DNA of 64,000 nt from Proteles cristata cristata (GCA_017311185.1 JAESUZ010005528.1:1178001-1242000); one strand, 5' to 3'. Shown: positions 44,612 to 56,115, numbered from the stretch's first letter. Notes: generated by a model not told the origin, from the sequence alone. Program-made: numbers and translations.

Positions 44612-44816
44612 TATTTTCATCTTTTAGTTTATTTATTTTGAGAGAGAGAGACTGAGAGAGCAGGGGAGGGGCAGAGAGGGAGACAGAATCCCAAGCAGGC
44701 CCCGCACTATCAGTGCAGACCCTGATGCAGGGCTTGAACTCATGAACCACAAGATCATGGCCTGAACCAAAGTCAGGAGTCACCCACTTAACCAACTGAG
44801 CCACTCAGGCACCCCT
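44612..44816 (-). mobile_element. Can-SINE
   Basis: It has the tail 'atcttttagtttatttatttt', the reversed B box region 'cagggcttgaactcatgaac' and the head end 'actgagccactcaggcaccc'. The duplication ggctttgcattt is perfect at 44600-44611 and 44817-44828. Confidence 0.95.
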
Positions 44817-44828
44817 GGCTTTGCATTT

Positions 44829-45311
44829 AATGATGGCAGCAAAGGAACCAAAGATGAGAGCCGATTGCATGAAACTGATCAGTCCAGCAGCTTCCCATGC
44901 AAACAAATTAGAGTCTCAATCTACGTGGGATTGAAAGGACCATGCGGCATGAGGAGCTGGGTGGGTTGTAGCAAAATCTTGATAATGTCCTGGCCTTGAT
45001 GATAGTGTAAGCTGCATCCATGCTTCCACCTTTCTATCTCACCTCTGACAATTTCCGGTCCTTGGCTCCAAGCTCTCTCATTGACTTCCTGTAAACGTAC
45101 CTAATAAGTTCAGAACAGACCTGCTATTCACTCGGCATTTGGAACTCTTGAGTTTCCCTCTGGTCAGAAGCTCTCCATTCCCACACACTGGAAGGAATGT
45201 TTGCGGATGTTCAAATATACCTTTTTTGCCTTCTTGACTTTGCTAAAGTTGGTCTTCCTTCCTGAAATGGTACTGCCCCTCACTGTCTGCCAGTCAGAGC
45301 GCTTCCCATCT
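44829..45311. other. No gene; weak L2-like traces
   Basis: 45010-45300 has L2-like words ('ttccttcctgaaatggtact', 'cttgactttgctaaagtt'), but the match is too weak to call. Confidence 0.35.
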
Positions 45312-45405
45312 TACTAGTATGTGACGACAGACAAGGCATTCAATGTCTCTGAACCTCAATTCCTTTGTCTGTGGAAGGAGAGTAAAAGCAACTGTGATCT
45401 TCCCC
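45312..45405 (+). mobile_element. MIR-like core fragment
   Basis: 'ttactagtatgtgacgacag', 'acaaggcattcaatgtctct' and 'gaacctcaattcctttgtct' match the MIR core from 'cttactagctgtgtgacctt' onward. Confidence 0.6.
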
Positions 45406-45834
45406 AGATCTTAGTGGTGTAAAAAGACAACAGTCTCGTTTTCATTCACAGCAGGTAACATGGGTCAGGGAGGGGATCTGCTTTTCCTAGTTACTCATTG
45501 ACCCAGAAAGATGGAGTTGGAGGCCAGGGGGTGGGGGTGGGGTGCTAAAAATGCACCTAAGTTCTGCCCAGGATTCACTAGCCAAAGTGATCACATGGCC
45601 ACAGCTAACCTCAAAGAGAGAGATGTGCAGTCCTACCACTTTCCAGAAGAAGGAGCCCTGGAAATTTTGTGAGGCTTTGAAAGAGCAGCCCCTCCTCTGT
45701 AAAGCACATGATAAGCTCATGCGGATGGTGTCGCTATGCTTGCTCTTGGCAAGGTCCAGCTTCAATTTGATGACGAGAAAGGGATTTTAAATGAACCCCT
45801 GTATGTTCTTTATTTGCACAGGCATGATAAAGCC
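45406..45834. other. No gene; G-rich patch
   Basis: A G-rich run at 45526-45543 has three G-tracts of four or five bases. Otherwise unique. Confidence 0.5.
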
Positions 45835-46065
45835 CAACATAATGGTTAAACATAAATTCTGCATTGGTTCAAATCCTGGCTTAATGGCTTATGAAACTCC
45901 ATGACTTTGGGCAAATTAGCTAACTTCTCTGTTCTTCAACTTCTTCACCTGGAAAATAGGGACAATAATTGTAAATTCCACAGAAGATGGTTGTGCATGT
46001 TAAGTGAGCTAGTAATTGTGAAATTATCAGATGTACCTGATGTCGTATGAGTATTTGCTGGTTCA
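45835..46065 (+). mobile_element. MIR, nearly full length
   Basis: 'acataatggttaaacataaa', 'ggttcaaatcctggcttaat', 'actttgggcaaattagctaa', 'cttctctgttcttcaacttc' and 'ggaaaatagggacaataatt' follow MIR from near its start. Confidence 0.88.
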
Positions 46066-46379
46066 AGTGGAGTTATACCACCACCATACACTATTATGCA
46101 ACTGGCCTTTTATTAAAATAATGTAGAGTTTATGTGTGTGGGTGTGTGTTTGTGTGTATCCACCTTGTATTTAAAAATGGTTACATATTATTTTATTTTT
46201 TGCTATATCTTAATTTTCTCAGGCAGTTCAAGTGATGAAACACCTATCAGACAAGTCAGGAGAACCTTGGTATCATCATTCTCCACTCATCAAACTATTT
46301 CTTGCTTTATTCCTCTCAGATGTAGGGTCTAAAGGCTGTGTCTAATACTATTCAGTGGGGAGGTGTGTTCAGATCTATC
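46066..46379. other. No gene; short (TG)n
   Basis: An imperfect (TG)n tract at 46132-46158; the rest is unique. Confidence 0.55.
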
Positions 46380-46395
46380 AATAATTTAGTCCAAA

Positions 46396-46817
46396 GGGGT
46401 ACCTGGGTGTTTCAGTTGGGCAAGCGTCTGGCTCTTGATTTCAGCTCAGGTCATGATCTCGAGGTTTGTTGGTTCAAGCCCTGCATCAGATTCTGCACTG
46501 ATGTGGCAGAGTCTGCTTGGGATCTCTCTCTCTCCCTCCCTCTCTCTCAAAAACAAATTTAAATTTTTTTGAATTTAAGCTTTTTAATGTTTATTCATTT
46601 TTGAGACAGAGACTGAGCATGAGTTGGGCAGGAGCAGAGAGAGAGGGAGACACAGAACCCAAAGCAGGCTCCAGTCTCCAAGCTGACAGCACAGAGCCTG
46701 ACATGGCACTTGAACTCACGAACCATGAGATCATGACCCGAGCCAAAGTCGGATGCTCAACCGACTGAGCCACCCAGGTGCCCCTAAACTTAAATTATTT
46801 TAAATAAAAAAATAAAT
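46396..46817 (+). mobile_element. Can-SINE carrying a second SINE in its A-rich tail
   Basis: The outer element has the head GGGGTACCTGGGTGTTTCAG and a body to about 46560. Its tail resumes at 46785-46817 with 'aaataaaaaaataaat'. The perfect 16-base duplication aataatttagtccaaa at 46380-46395 and 46818-46833 encloses both SINEs, so this one inserted first. Confidence 0.95.
46580..46784 (-). mobile_element. Can-SINE nested in another SINE's tail
   Basis: It has the tail 'tttttaatgtttattcattt', the linker 'agctgacagcacagagcctg' and the head end 'gactgagccacccaggtgcc'. It lies antisense in the A-rich tail of the plus-strand SINE. No clean duplication of its own is visible in the AT-rich tail. 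Confidence 0.94.
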
Positions 46818-46833
46818 AATAATTTAGTCCAAA

Positions 46834-47399
46834 CTCTGTGTTATGATCTTATCTGGTGGCAAGCATTCTCTGTGACTGCACTGCAAATAATTTCCCCAAG
46901 TAAAAGATATGTTCTTAGGCTTGGCCAGAAAACACCACAAAAAGAGCAGGTTATTTCCCATTAATGGACTCAGTTATGGTGTAGGATTCACACAAACTAC
47001 CTCTTGCCTTGCTCAGGTAAACTCACGCTGTCCCCTTTCCTGTTCTCCCCAGTGCTTGGGCCTGATATGGGTGCCTTCTTGAATGATGTAGTTGTGACTT
47101 CTTAGTGCTCATATCCTATTCTTTATCTCTTTATTCTACTCCCATCTCGTTCATTCATGATCTTGTTCTCTCCTACATCCCTTATCTCTCCAACCTGTAT
47201 CTCTTCTTTGATGTACTTCATAGCTTCTCTTCCTGTATATGCCAGCATCGTACATAAAAGTAAATCTTTTGTTCAGAGAAAGTGGTAAGCTATACATCCA
47301 GGATGAGGATAAGGATAAAGAAAAAGTAGTGACCATCGCATGTTGAGTTTCCAGGGTAGAAGACTCTGGAAATGGGATTCTATATGTGAGAGTTTCATT
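46834..47399. other. No gene seen
   Basis: Unique sequence, no recognised repeat. Confidence 0.5.
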
Positions 47400-47414
47400 A
47401 AGAAGTACCCTTGG

Positions 47415-47617
47415 TGGGGGAGCGCCTGGGTGGCTCAATCAGTTGAGCGTCTGACTCTTGATTTTGGCTCCGGTCATGATCCCAGGGTCATGGGATTGAG
47501 TCCCGCATTGGGCTCTATGCTGAGCCTGCTTAATAGTCTCTCTCTCCCTCTCTCTGCCCATCTCCCCTGTTCATGTGGGTTCTCTCTCTCTTACTTTCTC
47601 TGGAAAAAAAAAAAAAG
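47415..47617 (+). mobile_element. Can-SINE, 'cccagggtcatgggattgag' subtype
   Basis: The head GGGGGAGCGCCTGGGTGGCT is followed by 'gatcccagggtcatgggatt' and 'tcccgcattgggctctatgc', a subtype distinct from the common felid type. The duplication aagaagtacccttgg is perfect at 47400-47414 and 47618-47632. Confidence 0.95.
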
Positions 47618-47632
47618 AAGAAGTACCCTTGG

Positions 47633-49018
47633 GATCAACATTTATCCTTGGGATAGGATGGACTGGAGAGAAGTTGCGCTGTAATGCATACCCAGTGACA
47701 ACCTCAGCCAACCCCTCAGGCATCTCTGAGTCTCCAGTGGCCCTTCGGAGCTGCCCCAGGTTGGGCTGAGCAGGCCAGGCCTGCATCCTCATATATCAGT
47801 CAGTCATTGGGTGCAGGCTATCCCTGAGGGCAGAGTGACCCTCTCTCACACAGAGACAAGCCTCAGAGGGGCTGACAGTGGAAGATTCTCTGCCCCGAGC
47901 ACTGTCAGCAATTGGAACAAGCCCCTCATTAGAGTGGTATTTGGGTGGCATATCAGTGTTCGCCACAGAGCAGGACAGGACGCTGGTAACCACAGGACAT
48001 TGGCCTCCTCCTTCCTATTCCATAAGCTTAGGGAGGAGGACTCTTCCTTCGATAACACAGTTCCATCCACTCCTTGCCATCCTATTGGTGTTAGGGGGAG
48101 TGGGCTTCAAGGTCTTACTGTGTTTTCCTTCCCTTTCATTATCCTTTAAGGTTTGGATACAGCCCTTGCTTATTTCTGCCTTTGCTCTCCTTGGCATCAG
48201 CTTTCAAGAATACTTTCTCATTTTCTCTTTGCTGTTCTGACCATCCGTGCATCCTCTGCATTATAATTGCTCTAAATACGGTCTCAGCATCCCTTTTCCT
48301 CCAGTTCTGAGGGAATAAGATGCTTCCAAACACTAGTTTGTTTAATAAAATTTGGGCTACTCTGTGTGGCATGCTGCCACTGAGCACATAATTCCTTTCC
48401 CTTTTATTCGAAGAAGCGACTGATGGAGCCACTTCCCCCCTCCTTTCTTCTTTCATCCCACAGACCATTTCCATACAGCCCACTCGTCCCTGGCAGCACG
48501 AGGGACGAGAATAGCAGTGAGCAGTGCAACCCACAGGAGAGCTGCAGCCGCCCTCCACCCCCACCCCCTTTGTATACTTGTGAGCTGAGCTGCTAACAAG
48601 TGGCAGAATGGATTCATCTGAATTTCATCTCCCTCCATTTCCTCTGCCTTCCCTCTGGCGCCCATGATAACAAGCAGTGAAAATGACCAGGACCCAGGTG
48701 GCACAGGGAAGTGGGGGAGAATCCAGGGGTTGAGAGAATCCATACCTTGAATACTCAGGAGTTAGCCTTGGACCCTTCCCCACCCAGCTCTACCTCCTGT
48801 GATCACTGAACAGAGTGCACTGCACGAGGAGCCGCTCCACCAGTGGCCCCTGGAAAGATTTCTGTGCGATTCTTCTTTTTGTTAACACTACAAAGACAGC
48901 TCATCGAAGCTTTTATCTTGGTCACCTCAGGAAGAGGCTCAGGTCCCACCAGTACAGTTGGGAAGACATTAACATGGAAGTGGTATGATCATAGGCTAAT
49001 AGAAAGGGATGAACCTTC
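47633..49018. other. No gene; possible old repeat
   Basis: Many overlapping frames of 60-141 codons on both strands, none with a domain. GC is somewhat higher than the window mean. I recognise no family. Confidence 0.45.
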
Positions 49019-49034
49019 AAAAATCTGCCCTCAG

Positions 49035-49258
49035 ATGGGACGCCTGGGTGGCTCAGTCGGTTAAGCGTCCGACTTCGGCTCAGGTCATGATCTCACGGTT
49101 CGTAGGTTCAAGCCCCACGTCGGGCTCTGTGCTGACAGCTTAGAGCCTGGAGCCTGCTTCAGATTCTGTGTCTCCCTCTCTCTCTGACCCTCCCCTGCCC
49201 ATGCTGTGTCTCTCTCTCTCTCTTTCTCTCTCTCGGAAATAAATGAAAACATTGAAAA
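49035..49258 (+). mobile_element. Can-SINE, consensus-like felid copy
   Basis: The head GGACGCCTGGGTGGCTCAGT, 'cggttaagcgtccgacttcg', 'aggttcaagccccacgtcgg' and the tail 'cggaaataaatgaaaac' are close to consensus. The duplication aaaaatctgccctcag (one mismatch in the right copy) is at 49019-49034 and 49259-49274. Confidence 0.96.
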
Positions 49259-49539
49259 AAAAATCTGTCCTCAGCCCATTCCAAACACCCGGGCATCTGT
49301 CCTTCTCTGGTCAGCAGATCAGAGTAATGCTTGCCGGTGGAGGAGACCAGGGAGAGAAAATGGTACTTGGCACTTCTTGCCAGTGGAGAAAAGACCAGCT
49401 TGGACCGGGAATAGTTGTCAGCACGGTGATGTGTAATGACTGTCCCCATCCACCCCCATAATTATTGCCTGGGGTGTACTTTTCAACCACTCCCTCTCAG
49501 TTCTGGCTTTAACAGGGCAAGATTGGCCTCTGCCACATA

Positions 49540-50238
49540 CAGGCATACCTTGGAGGTATTGGGGGTTCAATTCCAGACTACAGCAACGAAGCGGGTCGAA
49601 TAAATTTCTTGGTTTCCCACTGCATGCAAAAGTTATGTTTACACTACCCTGTAGTCTAGTAAGTGTGCAATAGTATTTTGTCTAAAAATAATATACACGC
49701 CTTAATTCAAAACTACCATATGGTGGGACGCCTGGGTGGCTCAGTTGGTTAAGCCTCTGACCTCGGCTCAGGTCATGATCTCATAGATCGTGGGTTCGAG
49801 CCCCAAGTCAGACTCTTGGAGCCTGGAGCCTGCTTCAGACACTATGTCTGCATCTATCTCTGCCTCTCCCCTGCTCAAGCTCTGTCTCTGTCTCAAAAAT
49901 AAATAAACGTCAAAAAATTTAAAAAAAAAACCTTCTTGCTAAAAAATGCTAACCATTATCTGAACTTTCAGAGAGTTGTAATCACTGGTCACAGTTGACC
50001 ATAACAAATGTAAGAATAATTAAAACGTTTGACGTATTTTGAAAATTACCGAAATGTGACACAGCGGCGCGAGGTGAGCAAATGCTGTCAGAAAAATGGC
50101 ACCAATAAATTTTCTTGATTCTGGTGGCCACAAACCTTCGATTTGTGTAAAAAAAACACACACAAAAAAACAAAAAAACCAAACAGCAATATCTGTGACG
50201 TACAACGGAATGAAGTGCCATAAAAGAAGGTATGCCTG
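49540..50238. mobile_element. Tigger1-like DNA transposon, internally deleted, holding a SINE
   Basis: The ends 'caggcataccttggaggtat' and 'aaggtatgcctg' are terminal inverted repeats flanked by TA at 49538-49539 and 50239-50240. Words 'ggttcaattccagactac', 'gcaaaagttatgtttacact', 'taaaaaatgctaaccattat', 'aaatgtgacacagcg' and 'acaaaccttcgatttgtg' match the two ends of Tigger1. The transposase-coding middle (about 2 kb in a full element) is missing, with the junction near 49982. Without the SINE only about 490 bases remain. An A-rich patch lies at 50147-50182. Confidence 0.88.
49725..49930 (+). mobile_element. Can-SINE inside Tigger1-like element
   Basis: The head is GGGACGCCTGGGTGGCTCAG, with B box 'cgtgggttcgagcccc' and tail 'caaaaataaataaacg'. 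It sits in the left end of the DNA transposon. I see no clear target duplication, and some transposon bases between 'aaaactacc' and 'ttgctaaaaaatgc' seem to be replaced. Confidence 0.94.
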
Positions 50239-50240
50239 TA

Positions 50241-51054
50241 TAATTATTAGTCCACATGGACAGACCTACCTGCACCCCCAAGATGACAAGGATCTAAAAC
50301 CTGGATAATAGAAGAATCAGCGCATCGTGTGACCAAGTCCTCAATGTCTCCATCCTTGGAGGAATGACGTCTGTTTCTGCAGCTGCATAGAACTTGGGGC
50401 CCCCAGCTCTAGCACTTTCTCCTGGACTCCACACAGCTCTTAGCAGCTGCACACAAGCAGGACGTGTAGGCTCTCCGATGCGCCATCTCCCCAGGGGTTG
50501 ATAGTGATGGCTTACCTTCTAGAGCTGAGACGCAGGGGAGGCAAAGAGGGAAATGCTGCACATTTACGTGAAAAATCCAGTTAGTACAGTCAGTCTCTGT
50601 CTGCCGCTCACACCTCAGAAATATTTTACCTTCATGTTTTGACGATGTGTTTCTGAAAATCATGGAACAGGCCGGTGTCACGGGCCCGATGACAGTGTGC
50701 CTGGGACACCAGGACCCATCCCTACATGATAAACAATGGTGAGCCCTCCCAGAGCCTAACTGTCTGTGGTCATGGGCATCTCTGGGTGACTTGTGGGGAG
50801 CAAAGGAGTCATCCTCCTTTATCTGGCTGGATGCCAGATTTCATGAATTGAATGCTGCCCTCTCCATGTCCCCAGTGCAAACAGCTGGTTTTATTCTGAA
50901 CCCGGTTGCATAAGAAGGAGCCCATAATTAATGGCTCTTTCCTTCCTCCATTTCCACATGGACTGCCACAGCACTGGGGAGGGGACCGGACGCCTGGACC
51001 CCAGCCCCTACCCTGTCAGGGTTAGGTTCGTGAGAAGTGTCCATGTGTTTTCAG
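50241..51054. other. No gene seen
   Basis: Unique sequence, moderately GC-rich at 50650-51050. No recognised repeat. Confidence 0.5.
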
Positions 51055-51130
51055 CCATCCAGGCCTTCATTGAGCAAACACATCCCAAGCACTTCCTGTG
51101 TCATTGTCCCTAATTTAGCTCCGGGGATGC
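51055..51130 (-). mobile_element. L2-like fragment
   Basis: 'ccttcattgagcaaacacat', 'cccaagcacttcctgtgtca' and 'gctccggggatgc' parallel the reversed L2 end ('ttcattcaacaaatatttattgagc ... ggtgctggggata'). Confidence 0.4.
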
Positions 51131-53149
51131 CCCCAGCTGAGACATTCAGAAGGTCCAGAGGCCCCCCAAATATGGGTCAGGCTCTGCTCTGTCCAGCCCT
51201 TCCATCTGTGACTTTAGGAATTGCTGAAGTGGAAAGAGAACAGGCTATGTGCTTATGCTTAGGCCAGGTGTTACTGCATCAGGGGATCAGGGAGACTGGA
51301 CAGCCTCATCGCCCTTCCTGTATCCAGAGGCTCTGTGCAAAGCAAAAAGCAACAGGTTGGGTATACATAATACTTTCTCCTCTGACCAAACATTTTCTGA
51401 GCCAAACGTGTAAAAGAATTGGTTAATACAATGGCAATTTGGTCATAATTCCCGAAACCATCCTACAGGCAATGAGATTTGTGATTGCATGTTAATATTG
51501 AGATGGCCTATTTTTTTTTTTAATTGTGCAAGCCATTTAGAGGAGACGAGATGGGATATTAGATGATTTTTTTCTGAAAATGGCTGTCTCTCTTCCAGTT
51601 GACTTTCTCTTAGCTTCAGCTGGACTGATTCTTACCTGTTTTACTTTTCTTAACCTGGCTGGTTGGTTCACTGAGATAAGAGTAAATGCTAGGATGGAGA
51701 ACACCAATCCAATTTTATTTAAACTGGCGTATTATGTCTGAGCAAGGAGATAGGGGAAGCCTTACTGCATCCTGCAGACAATTAATGACTTTGGAAAGTT
51801 TGATTTGGTGTGTTGTTGACAAGAGCTAAGTCCCTGGGTAGCTGTTAATTTTTCCGGGTGATTCCCAAAGGACAATCGAGCCACCTCAGGGCTACCCATT
51901 TCCCTATGGAACGTCACTGAACTACACAGCATGGGAAAGAAAAATCTCTGTTCTGATTTCTTTTTTATTTTTCTTTGTGGAGTTGTGTGGGTTTTTTTGT
52001 TTTGTTTTGTTTTGTTTTACTATGAAAAGATTTTTTACATTTGAGAGCAGCCTGTGTTTAACTGAAAAGATAAAGGACTCAGGTGGAGAACAGGAAGAGG
52101 TAAGACCATTTCTAGACTAGATACAATCCATTGGTCTAAAACGGGCTGCCTCTTTCATGTATTTGCATAATTAGGTAAATAGGAGGCAGCCTGTCTGATG
52201 ATCCTCTTGTTAGAATTTAATTGGCATCCATGGTATTCAGGCAAATTCTTTGTATTTCTTTATTGTTCTACAAACATTGGTTTGTTTTTCTGTTCTGTCG
52301 TCTTCTTTAGGGAGGACTTAAGTGTTTGTCTGTCTGTTTGTTTGTTTTGAAAAATACACATCACAGGATAAATGAAGACATTTCTATCTTACATGATCCC
52401 CAGGTGGTCACTGAGAAGATGAAATGTGAAAGTGTGCATTGGAGAGCTTAACAGAATGAAGAATCTAAATCTGAAATCAAGGGCAAATTACATGAACATT
52501 GAATGATTCACCACTTAGTTTCTGCTCACAGACTGGAGGGGTAGAAATTCTACGTGCTTTGATAAAACAGCAGTTCTGGAAAGGAGAAACTGTGAGGTTC
52601 TAGAAGGAAGGGTAATATGAGTGCAAATAAATTCTCTGTTCACCTTTAATTGAAGTCAAGTTTCAGGTGTTGGCCTCAGATCATCAGCCTCGATTATTCA
52701 GCGAGAAGGCCTCTGAGGTCTCAGGTCTGGGCAGACCTGCTAATGGGTAAGTGGCCAAAATGAAACTGGAGGAAGTGGACGTCAGGATTGTACCCTTCAG
52801 GACTGTATAATGGAGAGAGGGTTCCATTTGGTGGAAACCCTTTGTAGACGAAACAACGGGGAGAACCTCAGAGTGACTACATGCTCGCCATAGCCCCTGA
52901 ATCAATAAAATGTCATTTCTTTCAGTTCTGTTTCACCACGATTGCTAAGACATGACATTTCAGTTCTTCACTGGATCTCTAGAAACTTTGCTTTCTTTGA
53001 TGTTTGCCCCTGTGTTTGCAGGACGGTTTCTGAAAGCCTGAGAGATCCATTGAGCACAGGGGTGGCTACTCACATATGCCCAGAACTAGCACACAATCTC
53101 TGTTCCCAGGAGGATGTTTAAAACAATCATCATGCAGCAAAGAGAAATG
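51131..53149. other. No gene; 2 kb with only simple T-rich patches
   Basis: No transposon is recognised. A (TTTTG)n patch lies at 51987-52018 and (TTTG)-like words at 52321-52348. The part 51420-52080 has several TTAAT/ATTAAT words and could hold conserved non-coding DNA. Confidence 0.4.
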
Positions 53150-53340
53150 ACTGTATTTATTGTGTACTATGAGCCATGTTGGTGCTTTATCTAAATAATA
53201 TACTTAATCCTTACTACAGACAGAAGCAGTCAATACTTCTGTAACCCTCATGTACAGGTGAGGAAACTGAGGCAAGGCAAAGTTATTGAAGGAACTGGGA
53301 CTCGGACTGAGCCCTTGGTCCTAACCACTGGGCTGCACTG
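53150..53340 (+). mobile_element. MIR
   Basis: 'tatttattgtgtactatgag', 'tactacagacagaagcagtc', 'catgtacaggtgaggaaact', 'gaggcaaggcaaagttattg' and 'ggactcggactgagccct' follow the distal MIR. Confidence 0.8.
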
Positions 53341-53563
53341 GTAGAGCACTCACCCTGTACTGGCACTGTGCTTGGCTCTAGGACTATGGAAGCAGACAAT
53401 ATTAAAATGCATTATTCAGGTTTGACCTAGGAATTGGATGGATAGCTTTCTTTACTGGGAGGGTACCATAACACTTTTGAATATTATTGACTCTCATAGT
53501 CTGCAAATAAATAGTTTGTTTTCCATGGATAATATAACTGCTGATGTTCTTTAGCACTGAGCA

Positions 53564-53655
53564 ATTATAACATTCTTGAATGAGATCTCTACGACCTTGA
53601 AGGAGGTCTATATATATGTATAACATTATAACATTCTTGAATGAGGTCTCTATGA
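53564..53655 (+). repeat. Local tandem duplication, period 61
   Basis: A 20-plus-base word starting 'attataacattcttgaatga' occurs at 53564 and again at 53625. Similarity continues weakly for about 10 more bases ('atctctacga' against 'gtctctatga'). Confidence 0.85.
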
Positions 53656-53748
53656 TTCTTGTATAAAGAAGCATGTTCTTCTATTAGTATATATGCATGA
53701 AACAAATATCTGGTGTCATAAGAAACATAAATATATTAAGTTTTTTAA

Positions 53749-53960
53749 AAAACTTTTAACATTTATTTATTTTTGAAAGACAGAGAGAGACAGAGCACAA
53801 GCAGGGGAGGGACAGAAAGAGAGAGACACACAGATTCAAGCAGGCTCCAGGCTCTGAGCTGTCAGCACAGAGCCCGATGCAGGGCTCGAGCCCACAAACC
53901 ATGAGATCATGATGGAAGCTGAACTCGGACGCTTAACTGACTGAGCCACCCAGGCACCCC
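53749..53960 (-). mobile_element. Can-SINE
   Basis: It has the tail 'aacatttatttatttttgaa', 'gcccgatgcagggctcgagc' and the head end 'gactgagccacccaggcacc'. A weak duplication may be aagttttttaa (53738-53748) against aaatttttcaa (53961-53971). Confidence 0.94.
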
Positions 53961-53971
53961 AAATTTTTCAA

Positions 53972-54969
53972 TTGTTAAAATAGTCACATGTATCAGCTGG
54001 ATTTTGCTACATCCCAAGCACCTCCTAAACTCAGTGTCATTTTTTGTTGCTCACAAATTCATGTAGCTGAATGTTTTTTCTGGGCTCACTTCTAAGTCTG
54101 TGGTCAACTATAGGTCAGAGAGTTGTATCTGATGATCTAGGTTGGGCTTTCTCATATGTTGGATGTGTGGCCAGCTCAAGGCTAAAGCGACCCAGCTGGG
54201 CCAACGGGCCCCTCCTTCACATGACTACGTATCATCCCACAGGCTAGGCAGGAGTTCTGGTGGCTCGAGGTGGAGGAGGGTTCAACAGCAAAAGCAAGAG
54301 CACACATGGCCTCTTGGTGAGCTGTAGACTTGAAACTGGCATAATGTCACTTCTGCCTTGTCTATAGACAAAAGGAGTTCCAAGGCCAGCCTAGATTCAA
54401 GGGATGGGGAAATGGACTCAGTGTCTTCATGGGAGAAGCTCAAGGTTACCTTGCAAAAGGACATGGGGTGGGGAATAATGGAAACTGTTCTTGGAAATAA
54501 TCTACCATAGCACATGAAATTAAGTATAATCGTGCTCTCAGTTTTAGGTGAAAAGAGTTGAGGCCCAGCATTAAGTAGCATGTCCTAAAAACAAACTGAC
54601 AACTAGTACATTACTAGCACTAATTAGTAACTAGTCAGTGGCAAACTTAGGCATGTCTAACTCCAAAGGCCTTTGAAACCCCACTCTACAAGCTTTTCAA
54701 GGTCTTTTGGGATCAGGTTATTAAATGATTTCATTGAAAATGAAAGTGGTGCCTGAGGATAAGGAGATAGGAGAGGATAAAATTCAAAGATAATAATAAC
54801 CCATTTTTCATTTACTTATAGGCATGACTAGTTTTAATCAAGGGGCATTTCTTTAATTAATTAAAACCACCCTAGTGATAGCTATGGATTATTAGTTTCT
54901 TCATCTCTGCCTAGAATAGACGTTAGTTGGCATTGGCATATTATACACCTTGAGAGGAATCAAGTACAA
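53972..54969. other. No gene seen
   Basis: 54020-54500 has a faint old-repeat look (words 'gctgaatgttttttctgggc', 'ggtcaactataggtcagag') without a family I can name. Confidence 0.4.
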
Positions 54970-54993
54970 ATAGAATTTGCATTTGCAAAACTT

Positions 54994-55208
54994 CGGGGCA
55001 CCTGGGCGGCTCAGTCGGTTAAGCATCCGATTTTGGCTCAGGTCACAATCGCGCGGTTTGTGGGTTCGAGCCCTGCGTCGGGCTCTGCGCTGACAGCTCG
55101 GAGCCTGGAACCTCCTTCGGATTCTGTGTCTCCCTCTCCTCTGGCCCTCCCCCACTCATGCTCTGTTTCTCTCTGTCTCAAAAAGAAATAAACATTTAAA
55201 AAATTCAG
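54994..55208 (+). mobile_element. Can-SINE with long target duplication
   Basis: The head is GGGGCACCTGGGCGGCTCAG, B box 'gtgggttcgagccctgcgtc', tail 'caaaaagaaataaacat'. The flanks share 23-24 bases with one substitution and one gap (54970-54993 and 55209-55231), longer than the usual 8-20. Confidence 0.96.
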
Positions 55209-55231
55209 ATAGAATTGTATTTGCAAAACTT

Positions 55232-55574
55232 GTCACCATAGATTACTAGTGATAGTAATTGAGGTAGAATTAAATGTTCTTTAATTAATCTGAATTTAGC
55301 CAATACATTCCATGGGTTGCCATAAAAAGAATTGGGTGTGGGGAGGCCTTTGGCAAGGGGGAGGGCAAGTATTGAGAAAATTATGAGGTAACAGGTTACT
55401 TTGCTGTAAGTTCTCAGAACCTTTAACAGGCTGGTGCCCATCGTGAAGCTCAAAGAGGGTATTCTCAGACTTCTGTGACTCCAGAATATTCATTTGGTGG
55501 AAATCTCAGATACCTAATATTCCACAGAACCCTTGGGAAGTCTGAACTGGATTCCTTCTCATCCCTTTGAAGGT
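55232..55574. other. No gene seen
   Basis: Unique sequence. Confidence 0.5.
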
Positions 55575-55785
55575 CAATAGTATTTGTCAAGCATTTGCTT
55601 TGAGACAGGCACTGTCAGAACCAGGCATTGTCAGAAACGCAGGAAATCGGTGTTTTATTTGTTTTTTTTTTTATAGTTGAAGAAACTGAGCAGTGAGTTG
55701 GCTTGTCCATGATCCCCCCCAGCTGGTGCCGTACCTGGGAGTTAAACCTGGTTTTATCTAACATCAGGCCTATAATGTTTCCTGG
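55575..55785 (+). mobile_element. MIR
   Basis: 'tgtcaagcatttgctttgag', 'acaggcactgtcagaacc', 'tatagttgaagaaactgagc' and 'gccgtacctgggagttaaac' follow the MIR 3' half. A local duplication ('caggcactgtcagaa', 'caggcattgtcagaa') and a T-run interrupt it. Confidence 0.75.
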
Positions 55786-56110
55786 AATTCAGAAAGTTTA
55801 AATGATTGCCAGCGGTGACTCAGCCACTTGGAAGAGACACTGCGTTTCACGTTTTTGTAATCCCTATAGCTCCTGACAGAAAATAGGTTATCTGTCCATG
55901 CCTCTGGGCCAATCCCTTTATTACCTAGTTATCGGTATGATCGTACTCATGGCCAAGAAAATTGCAAGAGTAGAAAAGAGTATAAGACAAAAAGTGAAAA
56001 TTCTTCTCTATTTTTTTAGCTCCAGAACCATCCTGTAGAGGGAAGACTATCATTTTTATTGTTCTCGTAACTTTTTAATTATGTGCAAAAAAATTAAATA
56101 AAAAATAATT
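55786..56110. other. No gene seen
   Basis: AT-rich unique sequence with an A/T patch near 56087-56110. Confidence 0.5.
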
Positions 56111-56115
56111 ATGCG

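Noticed and set aside
45519..45543. G-quadruplex candidate
   Set aside because: Only three G-tracts of four or more are present, so the standard four-tract pattern is not met.
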